From Cutibacterium sp. (GTDB lineage Bacteria > Actinomycetota > Actinomycetes > Propionibacteriales > Propionibacteriaceae): DNA of 64,000 bases. The notes beneath the pieces are model-generated. The model saw nothing but the letters and a program-made list of their open reading frames with translations, had not been told where the DNA came from and did no database searches. Numbering within the stretch: the first letter of the stretch is position 1; each line of letters opens with the position of its first letter. This document shows positions 10,376 through 18,696 of the stretch, piece by piece. Both the position numbers and the translations under genes were made by a program. The stretch is taken from positions 1 to 64,000 of the forward strand of contig NZ_JAUNEJ010000004.1 in the NCBI RefSeq assembly GCF_030525615.1, read 5' to 3'.

Positions 10376-11136
10376 TCGCTGACCTCCTGCTCAGGGTTGC
10401 CGCCTGAGGGCAGGCTGACAGCGCGGTCAGGTTCAGGGGTGGTCTCGACATCAACGTCATCGCCACCTTCGGCAGCCATCTTGGCGAGTTTACGGTCCAG
10501 CAGCCACATCCGTGGGGCGTGGATGAGGAAGGCGCAGATGGCCGTCGGAATGGCCCACAGCGCGATTTGAATTGCCTCAAGCTTGAGGTTGTAGGTGGCG
10601 TCGACGAATCCGGTGATGAGCAGAATCGATCCGATAGCGATGAAGACGTCCTCGCCGAAGAACAGCCCGATAGTGTCCGCTGAGGACGCGTAGGAGCGCA
10701 GTTTCTCTCTCATCTTGCGGGTGTAGCGGGGGTGGTTGCGTCGGGCAGCGGCCTCAGCCATGGGTACGACGAGAGGACGCACCGCTTGGGCCGGTCCACC
10801 GATGGACGACAGCCCCAGTGCAGCGGTGATTTGGCGAACGGCAAGGTAGGCGGCGAGGAGTTTCCCAGCCGTCATGGATTTCATTTTCGACATCAGATGG
10901 CCGGCCTGCTGCATGAGACCGTGGCGTTCCAGCAATCCGATGACGGGCAGCACCACGATGAAGATTGTCACGGACCGGGAACTGGCGAATCCAGTCCCGA
11001 AGGTCTCGATGATCTCAACTGGCGACATGCCGGCGATAAGGCCGGCAGCGACACCGGCCACTGCGACCACGAGCATGGCGTTGAGCCGCAACGCAAAGCC
11101 GACGATGACGATCGCCACGGCAATCAGAACCCACAT
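10372..11136 (-). CDS. DUF969 family membrane protein, probable 5-oxoproline transporter subunit
   Basis: A 254-aa protein with about six hydrophobic segments and an acidic C-terminal tail. Features typical of the DUF969 family are the N-terminal repeated hydrophobic stretches and the [20 protein letters not shown] segment. It is the first gene of the operon, with GAAAGGAG before its ATG, and shares a 132-bp divergent promoter region with pxpA. Together with DUF979 it probably forms the permease that supplies substrate to the PxpABC enzyme encoded on the other strand. Confidence 0.82.
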   Translation of the reverse strand: MWVLIAVAIVIVGFALRLNAMLVVAVAGVAAGLIAGMSPVEIIETFGTGFASSRSVTIFIVVLPVIGLLERHGLMQQAGHLMSKMKSMTAGKLLAAYLAVRQITAALGLSSIGGPAQAVRPLVVPMAEAAARRNHPRYTRKMREKLRSYASSADTIGLFFGEDVFIAIGSILLITGFVDATYNLKLEAIQIALWAIPTAICAFLIHAPRMWLLDRKLAKMAAEGGDDVDVETTPEPDRAVSLPSGGNPEQEVSE

Positions 11137-11268
11137 AGTGCGCTCCTTTCCTCAATGTTTCGGGATACCTTGTCGGGTGATTTTAGAAGTGCAGTGTGTC
11201 AGTCTGATTTAGCGGCTTCACCGGCGAAAATATCGTCACGAGCAGACAAACTGGGGCAGTCTTGGCTC

Positions 11269-12039
11269 ATGGCAACTGTTGATCTCAATGCAGACATGGG
11301 GGAGTCCTTCGGGTCGTGGAGTATGGGTGACGACGAGTCCCTGCTGGGGATCGTCACCTCGGCGAACGTGGCTTGCGGGTTTCATGCTGGCGACGCCGTC
11401 GTCATGGGGCGCACCTGCAAAGCCGCCGCTGAACACGGGGTATGCGTGGGAGCCCACGTCTCCTACCGGGACTTGGCAGGGTTCGGTCGTAACTTCGTCG
11501 ACGTCGATCCCGGAAGGCTGCGCGACGAGATCATTTACCAGTTGTCCGCGCTGCGTGGGGTTGCTGCGGTTCATGGCGCGTCGGTGCGCTATGTCAAACC
11601 TCATGGCGCCTTGTACAACGCCATCGTCCACCATGAGGCGCAGGCCAGGGCCGTCGTCGAGGCGATCGTGGCCGTCAATAGGGCCACAGATGATGACTTG
11701 GCCATCCTCGGGCTGCCTGGAGCTCTCGTCCTCGACCTCGCGGAACAGAACGGGGTCAGGGCTTTGCGCGAGGCCTTTGCCGATCGGGCATATAACCCGG
11801 ACGGGACCCTGGTGTCGCGACGTCAGGAGGGATCGGTACTGCACGATCCCGACGTTGTTGGTGAGAGGGTCGTCAAGCTGGTGACTCAAGGGACGGTGAC
11901 TGCTATTGATGGCACGGAGGTGAGAATCCAGGCCGATTCGGTGTGCGTTCACGGTGACGCCCCGGGAGCTGTCGCGATGGCCACGTCGGTGCGAGACCGT
12001 CTTGCCGCTGCCGGCGTCGATCTACGGGCTGCCGCATGA
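11269..12039 (+). CDS. pxpA: 5-oxoprolinase subunit A (LamB/YcsF family)
   Basis: PxpA works with PxpB and PxpC in ATP-dependent hydrolysis of 5-oxo-L-proline to glutamate. The 256-aa product starts [15 protein letters not shown], the hallmark of the family, followed by [12 protein letters not shown] and [13 protein letters not shown] with conserved metal or catalytic residues, and later [11 protein letters not shown] and [15 protein letters not shown]. Length is normal. An upstream extension of the frame overlaps the divergent DUF969 gene and is rejected. A CAGTCT hexamer lies 6 nt before the ATG. The stop overlaps the pxpB ATG by 4 nt. Confidence 0.92.
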   Translation: MATVDLNADMGESFGSWSMGDDESLLGIVTSANVACGFHAGDAVVMGRTCKAAAEHGVCVGAHVSYRDLAGFGRNFVDVDPGRLRDEIIYQLSALRGVAAVHGASVRYVKPHGALYNAIVHHEAQARAVVEAIVAVNRATDDDLAILGLPGALVLDLAEQNGVRALREAFADRAYNPDGTLVSRRQEGSVLHDPDVVGERVVKLVTQGTVTAIDGTEVRIQADSVCVHGDAPGAVAMATSVRDRLAAAGVDLRAAA

Positions 12040-12656
12040 GACTGTTGCCGGCCGGGCGGACGGCAGTACTGGTTGAGCTGGACGACGCCGCTCAGCGGCG
12101 ACGGTTGCACCGCGCCCTCAGCGATCATCCGGCGGCAGGAACGGTCGATCTTGTTCCGGCTCAGACGACCGTGCTTGTGCAAGTGGAGTCTGCTGACCTG
12201 CTGCCGGGTGCCGTCACCCATGTTCGAGACCTGCTCGCTGGAGGGTTGAACGCTGTCGAAGAGGGGTTACGAGATCCGGTGCCGGTGCCGGTGCGTTACG
12301 ACGGATTAGATCTGTCCGACGTGGCCGATGTGCTTGACATGACCACCGACGAGCTGGTGAAGCGTCACAGCAGCCAATTGTGGACGGTGGAATTCGCTGG
12401 GTTCATGCCTGGATTCGGATACATGACCGGGGCTGATTGGCCGTTCCGAATTCCGCGTCGGTCCAGTCCTCGCACCCGGATTCCGCCCGGCAGCGTCGCT
12501 TTGGCCGACGGATTCACGGGGGCGTACCCGCAGGCCTCCCCGGGCGGTTGGCAGATCATTGGGACAACCAAGGCGACGCTGTGGGACGAGAAGGCTGTTC
12601 CTCCGGCCCTGCTGTCGCCAGGGGCCGTTGTCGAGTTCCAGGTGGTGACGTCATGA
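12036..12656 (+). CDS. pxpB: 5-oxoprolinase subunit B (KipI-like)
   Basis: The 206-aa product is of the carboxyltransferase-domain subunit 1 family (KipI/DUF213). The signature [14 protein letters not shown], the [16 protein letters not shown] segment and [22 protein letters not shown] are all present in order. Alone these proteins were once called allophanate hydrolase subunit 1 or kinase inhibitors; beside PxpA and PxpC the 5-oxoprolinase role is the better call. It is coupled at both ends by ATGA overlaps. Confidence 0.9.
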   Translation: MRLLPAGRTAVLVELDDAAQRRRLHRALSDHPAAGTVDLVPAQTTVLVQVESADLLPGAVTHVRDLLAGGLNAVEEGLRDPVPVPVRYDGLDLSDVADVLDMTTDELVKRHSSQLWTVEFAGFMPGFGYMTGADWPFRIPRRSSPRTRIPPGSVALADGFTGAYPQASPGGWQIIGTTKATLWDEKAVPPALLSPGAVVEFQVVTS

Positions 12657-13522
12657 CTCACTTCGTGGTGGAGGTGCCCGGACCACGAACCCTCATCGAG
12701 GATGCGGGACGCCGTGGGTTGGCCGACTTAGGGATCAGCGGTTGCGGGGTGTGGGATCGTCGGGCTTATCAAGACGGTGCTCGACTTGTCGGCAACCCCG
12801 CCGGTCTGGGGTGCCTGGAAATCTTGCTTGGCCCAGTGCGGTTGAAGTGCGTTGGAGGGCCGGTTCTTGTGGCTTTGACGGGGGCTGATGTGCAGATCAC
12901 TGTGGATGGGTCACGGCGTCCCAGTGGTCGTGGATTCCTGGTAGCTGATGGTCAGACAATAACGGTCGGTGTGCCGACGACGGGGCTGCGGAGCTATTTG
13001 TCGGTCACCGGCGGTATTAGCGCGACGCCTGCTTTCGCTAGCGTCTCGGCCGATCCGACGCGAGAGATGGGACCGGCTCCGCTGGTTACCGGCGACGTCA
13101 TTACCGTAGGGGAAGGGCCAGCTGGCGTCATCGACACCAGAGCTGTTGACGTCAAAGCGGCACCACAAGAACTCATCGTCCATGGTGTGTGGGGGCCTCG
13201 TGACGATTGGTTCACTGACGACGGGCGACGCGTCCTTGAGGAAACAGCGTGGCGGGTCGCAGAAGCGAGCGACAGGGTCGGGACGCGGCTGGAAGGACCA
13301 TCCCTGGAACGGGCAGTTACGGGGGAGCTGACGAGCGAGCCGGTGGTGCGAGGGGCAATCCAGGTGCCCACCTCGGGAGTGCCTTTGATTTTCGGGCCAG
13401 ATCATCCGACGACCGGGGGGTACCCAGTTATTGGGGTTGCCGATTTCGACGACGCCGACCGTCTTGCTCAGGCTCGGGCCGGGGTGGTCGTGAGGTTCTC
13501 GATGTCCACGCAATCATGGTGA
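12653..13522 (+). CDS. pxpC: 5-oxoprolinase subunit C (KipA-like, biotin-dependent carboxylase family fold)
   Basis: The 289-aa product is the third subunit. Family features are VEVPGPRTLIEDAGRRGLAD at the N-terminus, an early LEILLGPVRLKCVGG, the LSVTGGISATPAF region, and near the end PTSGVPLIFGPDHPTTGGYP and VIGVADFDDADRLAQ. ATG 12653 overlaps the pxpB stop. It ends the operon; a CCCCCAG/CTGGGGG inverted repeat lies about 80 nt further on. Confidence 0.9.
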   Translation: MTHFVVEVPGPRTLIEDAGRRGLADLGISGCGVWDRRAYQDGARLVGNPAGLGCLEILLGPVRLKCVGGPVLVALTGADVQITVDGSRRPSGRGFLVADGQTITVGVPTTGLRSYLSVTGGISATPAFASVSADPTREMGPAPLVTGDVITVGEGPAGVIDTRAVDVKAAPQELIVHGVWGPRDDWFTDDGRRVLEETAWRVAEASDRVGTRLEGPSLERAVTGELTSEPVVRGAIQVPTSGVPLIFGPDHPTTGGYPVIGVADFDDADRLAQARAGVVVRFSMSTQSW

Positions 13523-13600
13523 CGGTTGCGCTTTTGAAGCCGTATTGAAAAGGCACATCACAATTAAGGGTGTGGGGGTGACGGCGTGGCGATCGGGGCC

Positions 13601-13631
13601 TCCCCCAGGTACTTGAACGGGTGCTGGGGGA
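13601..13631. terminator. Inverted repeat, possible terminator after pxpABC
   Basis: TCCCCCAG (13601-13608) pairs with CTGGGGGA (13624-13631) around a 15-nt loop. There is no T-run, so it could equally be an unrelated repeat. It marks the left edge of the AT-rich island. Confidence 0.4.
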
Positions 13632-13670
13632 CGACAGTCGCAGTTAACTGTTCCAAAAACAACAGCAGAA

Positions 13671-14006
13671 TTAACGGTCACAAGTCTCTTCAGTATCAGT
13701 ATTAGTCGTTTTACCTGACGAATCGGCCTGTCTCATGCATCCCCTTGCTATAATCATTGACATAGAGGTCAAGACGATAAAAAACGAAACGGTGGATCTT
13801 AGTTTGTCTGAAGGTGAGAAATAAAAGGGGATTACAAAAGCCCCCAATCCCTGCGCGAGGAGAAGAACGATATCTTGATCCTTTCGGGGCGTCTCCTTTT
13901 CTAGAATTGTTCCGATGCGAGCGAAGCGTATTCCGGAGAAAATCGCTGCTGCGATAGTAATTGGGAGAGGAAGGATAGAGTTAAAGAAGTAGTGTACGTA
14001 GTGCAT
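13671..14006 (-). CDS. Small membrane protein in the AT-rich island, possible immunity protein
   Basis: A 111-aa protein with three hydrophobic segments (about residues 8-30, 46-63 and 71-87) and a hydrophilic, Thr/Asp-rich C-terminus. It matches no family I recognise. GAGGAA lies at good spacing before the ATG. Base and codon use are clearly more AT-rich than in the neighbouring operons. It starts 75 nt after the repaired end of the secreted precursor on the same strand, the place where bacteriocin immunity proteins are often found. That role is inference. Confidence 0.6.
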   Translation of the reverse strand: MHYVHYFFNSILPLPITIAAAIFSGIRFARIGTILEKETPRKDQDIVLLLAQGLGAFVIPFYFSPSDKLRSTVSFFIVLTSMSMIIARGCMRQADSSGKTTNTDTEETCDR

Positions 14007-14081
14007 AATTTATTTTCCTCGTGCAAGTGAGTAGCAACTTCCAATTCCTAGGTAATCCCAAAAATTCTCTACAAGGAAGGG

Positions 14082-15192
14082 CTATAAGATCTCCATACCT
14101 TTCTTTTGCTTCGGTGTTATTTTAGGGGATGGAAGTTTGGAGGCTACGCCTTTTGGAAGTCTTTCCCGTAAGGTAATAACTGCCTTCTTTGTGGCTGCTA
14201 CCGCTGCATTTTTGGCGCCGCCAACTTTCTTAACGGCAGCTGCGATCTTAGGTGTTTTTGATAATTTGTTAATAGCAGAGATCAGTTTCGGTTCGCGTGC
14301 AGCTATGGCTGCCCCCCGTTGCGAGGAGGGGCGCGACTGATACGGCGCATTTTCCAGCGGTGACTAGCCACCATGCCCAGGAGGGGTCGAGTGCGATAGG
14401 AAACGATGCACCTTCAGTATCCACGTGTTGTCTTAGTGTATGGTCGTCAACCAGCTCGAACCTGGTGGGGAGTTGTTTGCCAGAAGCGTCTAGCGCCCAA
14501 GGAGCCTCAATTTCTCCTTCTACTTCACCAGCTTCGGATACCAAGTTGAAGTCGCCATCGTTTCGGGTTTGGAGTCTATAACCGTCAGGTAACATGTAGC
14601 TGAAATCCATGAAAGATACATCAGTATCTTTAATGATGCCGATAATCTGACCGGATTGGTTTGCTGTTATATGCGATACGGCAGTTGTCTGATTTTGTGC
14701 TTTATTATCCTGAGTGCGAGCAACTCCGTCGATTACTTTATCAACCGCTTGATCCTTTACTTGTATAGAGAACATCTCGTAGTTCTTTGGGCTGGGGATT
14801 GATGCTCGTCCTGTTTTGCTGTCAATATTAGGTAAACTATTTAGGTTTTTCTTATCTTGTACGGAGATCCCGGATGTTAAGTCATCGGGCAATGGCTGGG
14901 TGGAAGTCTCGAGATTTAGGCTGAGAGGAATCTTGTCGGACAACAAATTTGTCGCCTGCCGATCTGAAAGCCTCATTTCTTTTTTAACGAGATTTCTTGC
15001 AGTGGGGTCAGCATAATCTTTCTGTTTTGAAACGATATTTGGATCTAGCTCGGGACTACTGGAGGATGCAGGACCTTCCTTATTCGACATAGGCTGCGGT
15101 CTATCGTAAGCTAAAGCTACGTTCGCTCCACTTGTAAACAGGGCGAACACTGTTGCTAGTCCAACGACTGCTCTCCTGAGTGGTCGGCGCAT
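14082..15192 (-). pseudogene. Secreted bacteriocin-precursor-like protein, frameshifted at a run of six G
   Basis: The intact upstream frame (15192 to 14269) encodes 307 aa: a signal peptide ending near ALA-28, a polar region, a conserved EIEAPWALDASGKQLPTRF segment also seen in secreted actinobacterial proteins of unknown role, then WAWWLVTAGKCAVSV. It stops soon after a G6 tract. Reading on in the next frame after removing one G opens 76 more codons, to a TAG at 14082-14084, encoding a cationic Ala/Lys-rich tail (KIAAAVKKVGGAKNAAV; 18 basic against 3 acidic residues). The restored product would be 369 aa. AGGAGG precedes the ATG. It may be a pseudogene, a phase-variable gene or a sequencing error. 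A protease-released peptide bacteriocin is my inference. Confidence 0.65.
14312..14317 (-). repeat. Homopolymer G6 tract at the frameshift site
   Basis: Six consecutive G on the minus strand (six C on the plus strand). Five or eight G would join the two halves of the precursor gene in one frame; six ends it after 307 aa. Confidence 0.7.
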
Positions 15193-15459
15193 CGTCGCCT
15201 CCTTTCTGTCGATCCACTATGAACGGGTGGCGCTTTTGGATTGGCTATAATAAAATCGCTAAGTAGGCTCTTCATAATTGAGAGGTTGGGTGGTTGAGGG
15301 CATGGCGGAGTGAGGGCCAATGACTAATCCTGGTTATGGCACTGTGTTCTCACCACCTAAGTAACCCGGACTAGTTTTAAAAGCCGGATGCTTCGCAGCT
15401 TGCATATCAATTGTGAAGAGCTGATAAAGTTAAGGTCATTATACTTCTGTATATCCCAG

Positions 15460-15693
15460 TTACTTTAAGAGACCTTTCTCGCGGTACTTGCGTTGCGTCC
15501 ATCTATTCCACAGCAATAATAATCCTGCCCCAATATAGGTAACGCCGATAATCGCAACACACAGGACGATTCGGATAAAAGCATATTCGACATCTTTGAT
15601 TGTGTCCCAAGCTCCCCATATAATCAACGGAGAAAAGAAGACTGTCAATATAAAAGCGAAGCTCCATATGTGATTCTCGATACGGTATTTCAT
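15460..15693 (-). CDS. Small two-segment membrane protein in the AT-rich island
   Basis: A 77-aa protein with two hydrophobic segments (about residues 9-28 and 38-62) and a basic C-terminus (RWTQRKYREKGLLK). GGAGCG sits at proper spacing before the ATG. No family is recognised. It lies 267 nt upstream of the secreted precursor gene on the same strand and shares its AT-rich composition, so both probably arrived together. It could be a second immunity or helper protein, which is a guess from context. Confidence 0.6.
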   Translation of the reverse strand: MKYRIENHIWSFAFILTVFFSPLIIWGAWDTIKDVEYAFIRIVLCVAIIGVTYIGAGLLLLWNRWTQRKYREKGLLK

Positions 15694-15799
15694 GATGTCG
15701 CTCCTTTGCCGTTAAATGTGGTCAAGACGCCCGGCAGGCCGATGAACCAAGAGTAGTGGTATAGGCATCAAGTTATGCCTTATGCTATGAGGTCCGATA

Positions 15800-15836
15800 C
15801 CGACGAATGTCGGTCGGTTGTACCGACATTCGTCGG
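15800..15836. promoter_or_regulatory. Twin inverted-repeat operator, TetR type
   Basis: Two 15-nt arms, CCGACGAATGTCGGT at 15800-15814 and its exact reverse complement at 15822-15836, are separated by 7 nt. Each arm is itself a CCGAC-N4-GTCGG palindrome, the usual shape of a TetR-family operator, so this is two operators arranged as a larger inverted repeat. It lies just upstream of a TATGAT hexamer. No TetR gene is in the window. A terminator is less likely because no T-run follows. Confidence 0.5.
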
Positions 15837-15862
15837 TCGTGAAGAAGGTGAAATAAATCTCA

Positions 15863-15868
15863 TATGAT
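15863..15868 (+). promoter_or_regulatory. Candidate -10 hexamer for the exporter transcript
   Basis: TATGAT, with the twin operator ending 26 nt upstream so that a bound repressor would cover the -35 area. No good -35 hexamer is seen. Confidence 0.35.
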
Positions 15869-16238
15869 TTGATCGGGTGTTCTGCCATAAGGCTGACCGG
15901 GGCGAAGAGCCGGTAAATCCCTCCGGGTGGAGTCGCACAGGCTCTTAGCAGTTGAGTTGAGCAGGCTAGGGGCCGAGACTTGCGCCAATGGAAGTTTCTC
16001 CTGCCATCTGTAGGACCTACATGGTCTTCAGTGCCTTCGGCTTTGATAGCTCTTGCCACCGCAACCGATTGGGTCTGACTGTAACCAGTCAGCGGAACAC
16101 CGATCGGTGCTGGGATGCGGGTTGGCTGAGCCAGACGTCCGGTTGGCCGCGAGGTCAAGACGGCACGGTACGGCGCTAATCCGCAGGGGTATTATCGCTT
16201 CGGCTATTGGCCTGCGTCGTCTTTCTGGAGGAGACCTC
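15869..16238 (+). other. Long, hairpin-rich leader region before the drug exporter
   Basis: About 370 nt without a convincing gene. Visible stem-loops include ACCGG/CCGGT at about 15895-15914, CTCC/GGAG just after, TGACTG/CAGTCA near 16080 and CACCG-AT-CGGTG near 16100. A 63-codon open frame (15988-16179) could be an upstream ORF. I could not match it to any riboswitch class I know. Together with the operator this covers the whole 15694-16238 gap. Confidence 0.35.
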
Positions 16239-17726
16239 TTGTCGTCTGAGCAATCGTCAGTCGTGAATGCCGATCACCTCGCCCGGGACCGAGATGGAAA
16301 TGTCATCACCGAGAAGCAGGCCTGGAGCGCTCTGTGGGCTCTCCTTATTGGTTTCTTCATGATTCTCGTTGATACCTCGATCGTCACGACCGCGTTGCCA
16401 GCAACCATCCATGCCCTTAACGCCAGCCTCAACCAAGGTGTGTGGATCACCAGTGCGTATCTGCTCACCTACGCGGTCCCGCTACTGATTACCGGGCGTA
16501 TGGGCGACCGCTGGGGTCAGCGTCGTATGCATTGTATTGGGATGTTCATCTTCGGGATTTCCTCGCTGGCTTGCGGTTTCTCCCCGACGATTGGTGTCCT
16601 CATCGCTGCTCGTGCGGTTCAGGGTATCGGTGCTGGACTTATGACGCCGCAGTCTTTGTCGATCATCACCCGACTCTTCCCGCCGGAAAAACGCGGTGCC
16701 GCGATGGGTGTGTGGGGTGCTACTGCCGGTGTGGCCAGCTTCGTCGGTCCGGTTCTCGGCGGCATCCTCGTCGACACCGTGGGGTGGGAGTGGATCTTCT
16801 TTGTCAACGTCCCGGTCAGCGTCATCGGGCTGTGGCTGGCGGTCCGGAATGTTCCTGTCCTAGAGACTCACGGTCACGCCTTCGACTGGCTCGGCGTCAT
16901 CCTGTCAGGTATCGGTATGACCCTGTTGGTCTTCGGTATCCAGGAGGGGGAGCAGTACAACTGGGGGGCCATCACCGGCGTCATTTCGGTGCCCTTGCTC
17001 ATCACCCTCGGCGTGGTTTTCATGGTGCTCTTCGTCATCTCGCAGACCGAATGGTCACGGGCTCACCTGCATGGTCACTCGAATGAATTCGAGCCGTTGG
17101 TTCCGTTGCGTTTGTTCACCAAGCGCAACTTCACCCTCGGTAATGTCGCGATCTCTCTGGTCGGAATGCTCGTGAATGCGTATTTCTTGCCGACGGCTCT
17201 CTACCTGCAGGATGTGCGCGGCAAATCCCCGACGATCGCTGCCCTGCTGCTCATTCCTACTGCCATCTTCTCCGGTGTGCTGTCGCCATTCGTTGGACGA
17301 TTTCTTCAGCGCCGTTCGTCAGGGCGAATAGCTGTTATCGGTGTGGGTCTTTATGTGTGTGCCGCGATCGGCTGGTGGCTGCTCACAGTGCCGTCAACGG
17401 ATCTATGGGTCTTTTCGCTGCTAGCGGCCATCGCTGGTATTGGCTCGTCCATGATGTGGAGTCCGATCTCCTTGGTCAGTACCGACGATCTTGGTCAGGC
17501 TGACGCTGGAGCGGGTTCGGGAGTTCACAACGCCATCCGCCAGGTTGGTGCGGTTCTTGGTTCGGCCTTTATCGCCATGATGATGGATGCCCGCATTGCG
17601 GCCCGTCACGACATGGGACGGGGCCTCGGTGAGTCAATGTTTGTCACCATTACTGCCGGCACCCTGTGCGTTATCGTCTGTGCCTTCTTTGCGAACTTCC
17701 AACGTGCGCGTCAGCGTAAGTCCTGA
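16239..17726 (+). CDS. DHA2-family MFS multidrug exporter (EmrB/QacA type)
   Basis: A 495-aa protein with about 14 membrane segments. MFS features are FFMILVDTSIVTTALPAT in segment 1 (the DHA2 motif D1 area), ITGRMGDRWGQRRM between segments 2 and 3 (motif A) and GIGAGLMTPQSLSII, with GPVLGGILVD as motif C of drug:H+ antiporters. The TTG start at 16239 is chosen because GGAGGAGA sits 6 nt upstream and the next residues (SSEQSS) fit the family; a longer frame from 16053 runs through the structured leader. Regulation by a TetR-type repressor at 15800-15836 is likely. Confidence 0.88.
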   Translation: MSSEQSSVVNADHLARDRDGNVITEKQAWSALWALLIGFFMILVDTSIVTTALPATIHALNASLNQGVWITSAYLLTYAVPLLITGRMGDRWGQRRMHCIGMFIFGISSLACGFSPTIGVLIAARAVQGIGAGLMTPQSLSIITRLFPPEKRGAAMGVWGATAGVASFVGPVLGGILVDTVGWEWIFFVNVPVSVIGLWLAVRNVPVLETHGHAFDWLGVILSGIGMTLLVFGIQEGEQYNWGAITGVISVPLLITLGVVFMVLFVISQTEWSRAHLHGHSNEFEPLVPLRLFTKRNFTLGNVAISLVGMLVNAYFLPTALYLQDVRGKSPTIAALLLIPTAIFSGVLSPFVGRFLQRRSSGRIAVIGVGLYVCAAIGWWLLTVPSTDLWVFSLLAAIAGIGSSMMWSPISLVSTDDLGQADAGAGSGVHNAIRQVGAVLGSAFIAMMMDARIAARHDMGRGLGESMFVTITAGTLCVIVCAFFANFQRARQRKS

Positions 17727-17784
17727 TGTCTGCAGTCCTTCACCAGCCAGGTGGACGCTACCGAGGCGCCTTTCACGTGCCCCG

Positions 17785-17790
17785 TAGGAT
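17785..17790 (+). promoter_or_regulatory. -10 hexamer for a leaderless epimerase transcript
   Basis: TAGGAT ends 6 nt before the ATG at 17797, and no ribosome binding site lies between. Confidence 0.45.
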
Positions 17791-17796
17791 GGCCAT

Positions 17797-18696
17797 ATGA
17801 GGATTGCCATTGGAGGGTTTGCCGGTCTTATCGGCACAGCGCTGGTTCAGCGGCTGCGCAAGCAGGGACATGATGTCGTCACGCTGACCCGCCATGAGCC
17901 CATCCAGCCTTCCGACCGCAGATGGGACCTCGACACCCTGTCCATCGCCCCGCCATTCCTCGACGACGTAGATGCTGTGGTGAACCTGGCAGGAGAACCC
18001 ATCGCCTCAGGACGGTGGACCGATGAACGCAAGACTCGCATCTTGGCGTCGCGTATCGACTCCACCCGTCTCATCGTGCGGGCCCTGGCGTCTTCTCCGA
18101 GGTGCCGTGTTTTCCTCAATGGCTCGGCTGTGGGCTATTACGGGCCACGCGGTGACGAATGGCTTGACGAGGACGAGCCGGCTGGCGATGGCTTTCTAGC
18201 CGAGGTCTGCCAGCGCTGGGAGGCCGCAGCGTACTCCGCTCCCGAAGGAGTGCGCGTGGCAACCCTGCGTACCGGCCAGGTCATGAGTTCGTTCGGCGGT
18301 ATCCTCGGCAAGGAGCGACCGCTTTTCCAATTCGGGTTGGGCGGCAAGATCGGCGATGGCAAGCAGTACGTGTCGTGGATCAGTCTTTTCGATCACGTGT
18401 CAGCCATGCTGCGGATCCTCACTGACGATTCCATTAGCGGGCCGGTAAATCTCGTCGGACCGAATCCGTGTACGAATGCCGAGTTCACGAAAGCTCTGGC
18501 CAAGTCAATGCACCGACCTTCTGTACTGCCCTTCCCAACCCCAGCAGCAAAGATGGTCTTCGGATCTCAACTCGTCGACGAGGCACTGTGTTCCGGGCAG
18601 AGGGCTAAGCCTGCGAAACTCCTTGATAACGGATTCGAGTTCCGCGACACCTCCATCACCGAGTCGATTACTTCAGCACTTGCAGGACGCCGATGA
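17797..18696 (+). CDS. TIGR01777 family NAD-dependent epimerase/dehydratase-like protein
   Basis: A 299-aa SDR-fold protein of the YfcH/SulA group. The N-terminal MRIAIGGFAGLIGTALVQ is a nucleotide-binding loop of the GxxGxxG type. DAVVNLAGEPIASGRWTDER and FLNGSAVGYYGPRGDEWLDE are hallmark segments of the family, the latter with the Tyr of the active site. The substrate is unknown. The stop overlaps the rhomboid ATG by 4 nt. TAGGAT 6 nt before the ATG suggests leaderless expression. Confidence 0.88.
   Translation: MRIAIGGFAGLIGTALVQRLRKQGHDVVTLTRHEPIQPSDRRWDLDTLSIAPPFLDDVDAVVNLAGEPIASGRWTDERKTRILASRIDSTRLIVRALASSPRCRVFLNGSAVGYYGPRGDEWLDEDEPAGDGFLAEVCQRWEAAAYSAPEGVRVATLRTGQVMSSFGGILGKERPLFQFGLGGKIGDGKQYVSWISLFDHVSAMLRILTDDSISGPVNLVGPNPCTNAEFTKALAKSMHRPSVLPFPTPAAKMVFGSQLVDEALCSGQRAKPAKLLDNGFEFRDTSITESITSALAGRR

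Noticed and set aside
10732..11268. Upstream extension of the pxpA frame
   Set aside because: It runs through the divergent DUF969 gene and its promoter; the family start [13 protein letters not shown] is at 11269.
14137..14340. Plus-strand frame of 67 codons in the AT-rich island
   Set aside because: It is the reverse complement of the frameshifted C-terminal region of the secreted precursor and has no ribosome binding site.
15712..16158. 148-codon minus-strand frame over the twin operator and leader
   Set aside because: No ribosome binding site, no hydrophobic or domain pattern, and it crosses the inverted repeat. Better explained as non-coding.
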